Positions 59,430 through 64,000 of a DNA stretch of 64,000 nucleotides are shown piece by piece. The stretch is from NCBI RefSeq assembly GCF_017798205.1, contig NZ_CP060010.1:1054001-1118000 (forward strand). The letters run 5' to 3'. A model generated the notes under the pieces. The model had not been told where the DNA came from, ran no database searches, and saw only the letters and a list, made by a program, of their open reading frames with translations. This stretch comes from Cognatishimia activa. Its GTDB lineage: Bacteria; Pseudomonadota; Alphaproteobacteria; Rhodobacterales; Rhodobacteraceae. Positions within the stretch are counted from its first letter, which is position 1, and every line of letters begins with the position of its first letter. The translations under genes and the position numbers were made by a program.

Positions 59430-60488
59430 CTATTTGGGTGCAGGGAACACGAGACCGTCAAAAAGTTTACGGGCTGTCCGCAGTGTTCCGGCGCGCAACA
59501 CCGCCCCATCTTGGCTGAGCTCCAACATGACATCGGCGGCTCCGCTTGGGTGTTCTACCGACACCAGGCTGCCCCCCGATAGTTGGGCCACAGAAGCCGC
59601 AGGCGACCCTTCAAGCGTGCACGCGGTCGCGACGCTGACAGCGGCGAATACGCCAATCGTGGCGTGGCACCTGTGAGGAATGAAGCTGCGGGTCGAGATC
59701 GCGCCACCGGATTTTGGAGCCGAGACCAACGTCATCTTAGGCACTGATTTTTCTGCGACGTCGCCCAAATTCATCATCGGGCCGCATTCCAGACGGATCG
59801 CTTCTACACGAGCCTTGAGCTCAATGTCCGCGTCCAGCGCCTCTCGGCTTTCCTGTCCCGTCAGACCAAAATCTTCGGCGCGCATGACAACGCAGGGCAT
59901 ACCGTTGTCGATCATGGTGCAGTCCACGCCACCCACGACATCCACAGCGTTGCCTGTGGGCAAGAGGGCACCCGTCATGGACCCCGCGAGGTTTTCAAAC
60001 ATCAGAGGCACGGCGGCATGCTGGCCGGGCACACCGTCGATGCGGGCCTCGCCGTCATAGTCAACCCGTCCATCAGGCGTTTGGATCTTGGCTGAAGCAA
60101 TTTCACCAGTATTCAGCATATGAATGCGCACGTCGGTTTCGACATTTGTGGCAGGCACCAAACCACGCTCAATCGCGGCTGGCCCGACGGCGGCCAGAAT
60201 ATTGCCGCAGCCCTGAGCATCCGAGACAAGCGCCTGATCGACAAAGACCTGCAGGAACAGGTAATCGACGTCGGCATCGTCTCGTGTGGGTTCGGATAAG
60301 ATCGCAACCTTCGAGGTCAGCGGGTCCGCCCCGCCGATCCCGTCGATTTGCCGCGCATCCGGAGAGCCCATGACGCGCAACAAAACTGCGTCGCGTTCCG
60401 CTGCGTCGGACGGCAAGTCTTTTGCAAGAAACACTGCGCCTTTAGACGTGCCGCCCCGCATCCAGAGGCAGGGAATTCCATCTGTCAT
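59430..60488 (-). CDS. galD: 4-oxalomesaconate tautomerase GalD (PrpF family)
   Basis: 352 residues. Seen: PrpF-family start IPCLWMRGGTSKGAVFLAKD, GCGNILAAVGPAAIERGLV, CTMIDNGMPCVVM, and the C-terminal SFIPHRCHATIGVFAAVSVA. The two domain-end Cys/Ser-type bases of the PrpF fold are in GCGN and the DNGMPCVV phrase. Known: GalD interconverts keto and enol forms of 4-oxalomesaconate so that GalB can hydrate it. Neighbouring galC and galB make GalD more likely than PrpF (2-methylaconitate isomerase), since no prpBCD genes are present. Last gene of a three-gene minus-strand operon. Confidence 0.87.
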   Translation of the reverse strand: MTDGIPCLWMRGGTSKGAVFLAKDLPSDAAERDAVLLRVMGSPDARQIDGIGGADPLTSKVAILSEPTRDDADVDYLFLQVFVDQALVSDAQGCGNILAAVGPAAIERGLVPATNVETDVRIHMLNTGEIASAKIQTPDGRVDYDGEARIDGVPGQHAAVPLMFENLAGSMTGALLPTGNAVDVVGGVDCTMIDNGMPCVVMRAEDFGLTGQESREALDADIELKARVEAIRLECGPMMNLGDVAEKSVPKMTLVSAPKSGGAISTRSFIPHRCHATIGVFAAVSVATACTLEGSPAASVAQLSGGSLVSVEHPSGAADVMLELSQDGAVLRAGTLRTARKLFDGLVFPAPK

Positions 60489-60521
60489 TCAAAAAGCCCC
60501 TTTATGCGTTGTGTGACCGGA

Positions 60522-61193
60522 TCAGATATATTTAAGGCCTTTTTCTTCAAGCCGTGGACGCATGTTGTAGATATCCAGACCCAATTCACCCGCCGCAAGG
60601 CGCTGACGTTTGGCTTCTTCGGCATCCAGACGTTCCTGCGCTTTGACCAGAACCGCTTCGGCTTCGTCGCGTTTTACCACGACGACACCATCGTCGTCCG
60701 CCACAATGACGTCGCCCGCTTCGATCGCTTGGCTTGCGCAAACGATGGGGACATTCACGGACCCAAGCGTCTCTTTGACGGTGCCTTGTGCGGAAACCGC
60801 CTTTGACCAGACCGGAAAATTCATCTCTGTCAGATCTTTGACATCGCGCACACCTGCGTCGATCACCAAGCCAAGGCAACCGCGTGATTGCGCGGAGGTC
60901 GCAAGCAGGTCGCCGAAATAGCCGTTGTCACAGGGTGAGGTCGGCGCGAGCACAAGGATATCGCCCTCTTGCAACTGCTCGATGGCAACGTGCACCATCC
61001 AGTTGTCGCCAGGGGCTGCGCTGATCGTGACCGCGGAACCCGCGATCTGAGCACCGCGGAAAATCGGAGACATATAAGACGCCAGACACCCTTTACGACC
61101 CTGCGCTTCATGCACAGTTGCGACACCTGCTTCGCCCAGTTTCTTAATGGTTTCCGCATCGGCGCGCGCGATGTTTTGAACAACAACACCCAT
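60522..61193 (-). CDS. galC: 4-carboxy-4-hydroxy-2-oxoadipate aldolase GalC/LigK (RraA family)
   Basis: 223 residues. Class II metal-dependent aldolase that splits 4-carboxy-4-hydroxy-2-oxoadipate into pyruvate and oxaloacetate and also decarboxylates oxaloacetate. Seen: [17 protein letters not shown], the long loop [20 protein letters not shown], the metal/substrate phrase [13 protein letters not shown] and [20 protein letters not shown]. These fit LigK/GalC closely and differ from the RraA inhibitor of RNase E. Operon position between galB and galD supports the call. Confidence 0.93.
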   Translation of the reverse strand: MGVVVQNIARADAETIKKLGEAGVATVHEAQGRKGCLASYMSPIFRGAQIAGSAVTISAAPGDNWMVHVAIEQLQEGDILVLAPTSPCDNGYFGDLLATSAQSRGCLGLVIDAGVRDVKDLTEMNFPVWSKAVSAQGTVKETLGSVNVPIVCASQAIEAGDVIVADDDGVVVVKRDEAEAVLVKAQERLDAEEAKRQRLAAGELGLDIYNMRPRLEEKGLKYI

Positions 61194-61214
61194 ATCTTAT
61201 CCCCCTCGCTCGGC

Positions 61215-61946
61215 TTAAAGTTCGTCAACAGTGCGCGGGAAGATGCTTTGGAAGCCTTCCGCATATTGCACGTCGCGGCCACCGGCCATGCCGCCAGAGT
61301 TGCGTTTAAAGTGGTTCGCACGCTGTTGCGCCACGCGGGTGTAGTATTCCCACAGGTGCACCTGACCATTCATGCATTCCATCGCCGCGCGCTTTTTGTC
61401 CCAAACGTTGGTGATGTCGAGGAAATGGTCTGGCTTCCAGCCCATTTGCTCGGTCTGATGCGGCTCAAACAGGTAAAGCTGCGGCGCGCCCAGAACTTTC
61501 TCGCCAGGATTATGGCCCAAGGCCTGCGCGATCATCCGGCATTCCAGAGCGATCTGCGTCATATACATGTGGTCGGTATTATAAGGGTCGTACTGTGAGT
61601 GGCTGAGCATGAAATCAGGCTGCACTTTGCGGATCAGATCGACCAGCTTGTACTTGTCGTCTTTTTCCAGATGCAGCGGGTAGTCACCCAGATCAAAGCA
61701 TTCCAGATGATGCACGCCCAGAACCTCTGCTGCCGCTTCGGCTTCGCCGCGACGAATATCCTTAACCTCTTGCAAAGATTTGCCTTCTTTCCAGAGGCGC
61801 GCGCTTTCGCCACGTTCGCCAAAAGACAAGCAAGCTACGGTTACATCGTATCCCATTTCGGCGTGCTTTGCGATAGCACCACCGCAGCGCCATACAAAAT
61901 CGGCGGCGTGGGCAGAGATCACGAGGGCGGTTTTCTTGTCAGACAT
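61215..61946 (-). CDS. galB: 4-oxalomesaconate hydratase GalB (PIG-L/LmbE fold)
   Basis: 243 residues from the ATG at 61946 (GAGGAAA upstream); a longer in-frame start exists at 62012. Seen: zinc site HAADFVWRCGG (His13, Asp16) and a second His in DPYNTDHMYM, the PIG-L deacetylase core. Known: GalB is a PIG-L-fold hydratase that adds water to 4-oxalomesaconate, unrelated to the LigJ amidohydrolase used in some species. With galC and galD it converts 4-oxalomesaconate to pyruvate and oxaloacetate. First gene of its operon, divergent from a LysR gene. Confidence 0.88.
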   Translation of the reverse strand: MSDKKTALVISAHAADFVWRCGGAIAKHAEMGYDVTVACLSFGERGESARLWKEGKSLQEVKDIRRGEAEAAAEVLGVHHLECFDLGDYPLHLEKDDKYKLVDLIRKVQPDFMLSHSQYDPYNTDHMYMTQIALECRMIAQALGHNPGEKVLGAPQLYLFEPHQTEQMGWKPDHFLDITNVWDKKRAAMECMNGQVHLWEYYTRVAQQRANHFKRNSGGMAGGRDVQYAEGFQSIFPRTVDEL

Positions 61947-61981
61947 GGCTGATTTCCTCACATTTCGCGTTTGGTGAAATC

Positions 61982-61999
61982 TTTCAGTCAGGACTGAGA
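61982..61999. promoter_or_regulatory. Inverted repeat between galB and the tandem-HTH LysR gene
   Basis: TTTCAGTC-AG-GACTGAGA, 8-bp arms with one mismatch, 35 nt from the galB start. Candidate binding site for the divergent regulator. Confidence 0.5.
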
Positions 62000-62161
62000 A
62001 TCGCAACTTCAATTGGCAACAGAAGCAATAAGCTGAAGCTATAATTGCACTGAGGCTGTTTGCCGAGTAGCCTGCTAAAAGCTAGGGGAAAGCCGCTGTT
62101 CAAGAGCGTTTAACTAAGACGTTTTTGACATAGCGAAGATCGGTTGAGGAGCATTGGAAAT

Positions 62162-63346
62162 TTGCAAAATTGGAATCTGCGCCATTTCAGAGTTTTCCTA
62201 TCCGTCGTGGAAACGGGATCGCTGACTCAATCCGCAATCCAATGCAACATTTCACAACCTGCCGTCTCGCAGTTGATTGAGAAACTAGAGGCTTTTGCCG
62301 GTGGCGCCTTGTTCCAACGGTCTCCGAACGGCTTGTTCATCACCGAAAAAGGCGAGATTTTAGCTTTCCGTTTGAAACGCGCCTTAGAACGTTTGGACAG
62401 TGCCCTTACTGAAATATCCCCACGTCTGATGGTGACCGCGAGCTGGCCACAGTTGCGCGCCCTTGAAGCAGTGGCGGAAACCAAGAACTTTACGTTGGCG
62501 GCGCGGCGCATTGGATTGGCCCAATCAACGATTCATCGCTCGATTACACGTATTGAAGCCGAGGCAAAGGAAGCGCTGTTCCAAAGGACGTCAACTGGAA
62601 TTCTCGCGACAAAAGCCTGTAGTCGCCTGGCCAATACGATACGTCTGGCAACCGCCGAAATCGACCAAGCTATAGCGGATCTAGCGGAATTTGATGGTCG
62701 AGAGGTCGGGGTGATCTCGGTCGGCACCTTACCTCTGGCGCGGTCTTATGTATTGCCCCAAGCCATTGTGATGTTTCGGCAAAAACATCCAAATCGACAA
62801 TTGTCGGTTGTGGATGGCCTTTATGATGATCTTCTGCACTCGGTCCGGCGGGGCGAGTTGGACTGCATGATAGGCGCGCTGCGGTTTCCGTCGCCGATTG
62901 ACGACGTGGTGCAGGAAGAACTGTTCAAAGATCAATTGGTCGTTGTCGCCAAGCCGACGCATACTTTGGTCAACAAAGCCTCGGTGTCGGATGAAGACCT
63001 GGCTGCGCAGCAATGGGTGCTCCCACGAGACGGCGCACCGGCTCGATCACAATTTGACGCCCACTTCGAACACATAGGCCAGCCAAAAAGTCTGATTGAA
63101 TGCGGCTCTATTCTTCTCATGCGTGAGATCCTGATGGAAAGCGAATTTCTTGGATGTATCTCGCTTCGCCAAGCTCAGGCGGAAATCGATAAGGGGCTAT
63201 TAGCGCCGATCAACACAGGTATCAAATGGCAAGGTCGCCCTATTGGAATCACACACCGAAAGGATTGGGTGCCCACGAAGGCGCAGTCTCATTTCCTAGA
63301 AATGATCCGACAGGCCGCAGCTCAGGCGAACATCAAAGCGACTTGA
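62162..63346 (+). CDS. LysR-type regulator with two helix-turn-helix domains
   Basis: 394 residues from the TTG at 62162 (AGGAG 10 nt upstream); a TTG at 62144 adds six residues. Normal LysR proteins are about 300 residues. Seen: HTH 1 at about 6-64 (FLSVVETGSLTQSAIQCNIS then QPAVSQLIEKLEAFAGG), HTH 2 at about 95-150 (LEAVAETKNFTLAARRIGLA then QSTIHRSITRIEAEAKEALF), and one ligand domain from about 180 (VGVISVGTLPLARSYVLPQA ...). Both HTHs keep the hydrophobic pattern and recognition helix. Divergent from galBCD, so likely their regulator (GalR role). Confidence 0.87.
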   Translation: MQNWNLRHFRVFLSVVETGSLTQSAIQCNISQPAVSQLIEKLEAFAGGALFQRSPNGLFITEKGEILAFRLKRALERLDSALTEISPRLMVTASWPQLRALEAVAETKNFTLAARRIGLAQSTIHRSITRIEAEAKEALFQRTSTGILATKACSRLANTIRLATAEIDQAIADLAEFDGREVGVISVGTLPLARSYVLPQAIVMFRQKHPNRQLSVVDGLYDDLLHSVRRGELDCMIGALRFPSPIDDVVQEELFKDQLVVVAKPTHTLVNKASVSDEDLAAQQWVLPRDGAPARSQFDAHFEHIGQPKSLIECGSILLMREILMESEFLGCISLRQAQAEIDKGLLAPINTGIKWQGRPIGITHRKDWVPTKAQSHFLEMIRQAAAQANIKAT

Positions 63347-64000
63347 CCGCAGACACCACAAGATCCCGAAACCATTTCTGCGTCACAGAGCCATGAGTGC
63401 GTGCAGACCACACCAGCCCGATTTCAAGCGAGGAGGGCAGCGGGAATTCAGCCATAGTCAGATCAGGTAGCAGGGTCATGGCAAATTTGCGCGGGAGAGT
63501 GGCAATCAAGTCCGAGCCTTGCACAATCGTCTGAATATCTCCGGGACTGGGTACCGTCACGACGGGTGTCAGCTCGTTACGCGATTCAGGTGGCAACTGA
63601 TCAAGGTAGTCTGATGTCCAGCCATCGCCATAAGCAACCGCTACGTGCTGGGCGCCGATATAGCGCTCTAATGTCAGCCGGCGCGACGCCAGAGGATTGC
63701 TTGGATCCATGACGCAAACATAGGAGTCCTTCAAAAGAGAACGGCAATAATAGCCGTCTTCTTCGGGGCGCATCGGGCCAATCAACAGATCAGCTGCGCC
63801 TTGCACCAAATGGCTCGCGCCCTGTGTGCCGGAATGCATGATGGTGAGCTGAGATTTGGGCGCAGACTTTCGCAATTCTTTGATCACGGGAGCCATGATC
63901 CAAATGCGTTCAAAGTAATTACAGCTGACGCGAAAGTTCTTTGTGACCTTGTCTGGGTCCAAATCTTGCGGTGTGATCATCGTCTCAAACCGCTGCAACA
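63333..64000 (-). CDS. LysR-type regulator, 5' end cut by window
   Basis: About 222 C-terminal residues, open to the right edge. Seen: only the ligand-binding domain (VSCNYFERIWIMAPVIKEL, HSGTQGASHLVQGAADLLIG, FAMTLLPDLTMAEFPLP). The HTH and start lie beyond the window; the apparent TTG start at 63998 is an artefact of the edge. Its stop overlaps the 3' end of the tandem-HTH LysR gene by 14 nt. Effector and targets unknown. Confidence 0.83.
   Translation of the reverse strand, partial: LQRFETMITPQDLDPDKVTKNFRVSCNYFERIWIMAPVIKELRKSAPKSQLTIMHSGTQGASHLVQGAADLLIGPMRPEEDGYYCRSLLKDSYVCVMDPSNPLASRRLTLERYIGAQHVAVAYGDGWTSDYLDQLPPESRNELTPVVTVPSPGDIQTIVQGSDLIATLPRKFAMTLLPDLTMAEFPLPSSLEIGLVWSARTHGSVTQKWFRDLVVSAVKSL

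Noticed and set aside
59430-60488. 2-methylaconitate isomerase PrpF of propionate catabolism
   Set aside because: No prpB, prpC or acnD genes in the neighbourhood; galB and galC are adjacent.
60522-61193. RraA, inhibitor of RNase E
   Set aside because: The long catalytic loop and GDNWM/DAGVRD motifs are those of LigK/GalC aldolases, and the gene sits between galB and galD.

Overview
The window comes from the chromosome of an alphaproteobacterium, most likely a marine member of the Rhodobacteraceae (Roseobacter group). The evidence is the rRNA operon layout 16S - tRNA-Ile - tRNA-Ala - 23S - 5S - tRNA-fMet, the alphaproteobacterial rRNA signatures, the moderately GC-rich coding style, the leuCD / membrane protein / leuB arrangement, and the density of catabolic operons for osmolytes, polyamines and acyl-CoAs. 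No phage, insertion sequence, CRISPR array or plasmid function was seen.

Layout. 1-2.6 kb: a cut-off PhyH-type dioxygenase gene, an Hsp20 chaperone gene with a heat-shock-type promoter and a ROSE-like RNA thermometer, and two tandem secreted trypsin-like proteases. 2.7-6.6 kb: glycolate oxidase glcDEF. 6.7-10.6 kb: housekeeping genes (DUF599 membrane protein, rlmH, rsfS, a DUF2975/XRE pair, an MscS channel). 10.7-16.3 kb: leucine biosynthesis leuC, leuD, leuB with an unknown membrane protein between leuD and leuB, then a DMT exporter. 16.6-22.1 kb: one complete rRNA operon on the minus strand. 22.7-26.7 kb: an SCP2-type thiolase, galU, and the Kdo genes kdsB and kdsD. 26.9-31.2 kb: a TetR gene divergent from a Tat-exported molybdenum hydroxylase with its own two-haem cytochrome. 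31.4-32.5 kb: an L,D-transpeptidase and a small lipoprotein.

32.6-44.6 kb is a long minus-strand catabolic block: flavin monooxygenase (Baeyer-Villiger-like), HSL-type esterase, SDR, thiolase, FadB-type fusion, acyl-CoA dehydrogenase, class III CoA-transferase, GMC oxidoreductase, GXWXG/DUF4334 protein and TetR. It reads as a ketone- or ester-to-beta-oxidation route. Its two transcription units are preceded by a near-identical 19-nt site. 44.7-56.7 kb is a polyamine uptake and gamma-glutamylation locus: a Pot-type ABC transporter, agmatinase-like ureohydrolase, two glutamine-synthetase-like ligases, a glutamine amidotransferase, an aminotransferase and an FAD oxidase, around a GntR regulator. 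A TTTGATCAAA palindrome lies in both of its control regions.

56.7-59.4 kb holds a pair best explained as TmpB and TmpA, two iron oxygenases that turn the phosphonate 2-(trimethylammonio)ethylphosphonate into glycine betaine, with a divergent LysR gene. 59.4-63.3 kb carries galD, galC and galB, the lower gallate/protocatechuate 4,5-cleavage pathway, next to an unusual LysR protein with two helix-turn-helix domains. A further LysR gene runs off the right edge.

The strongest leads are the TmpAB pair, which is easily misread as gamma-butyrobetaine hydroxylase plus a phosphohydrolase, the ROSE-like thermometer, the two shared operator families, the tandem-HTH LysR protein and a perfect 28-nt palindrome in the 16S-23S spacer.
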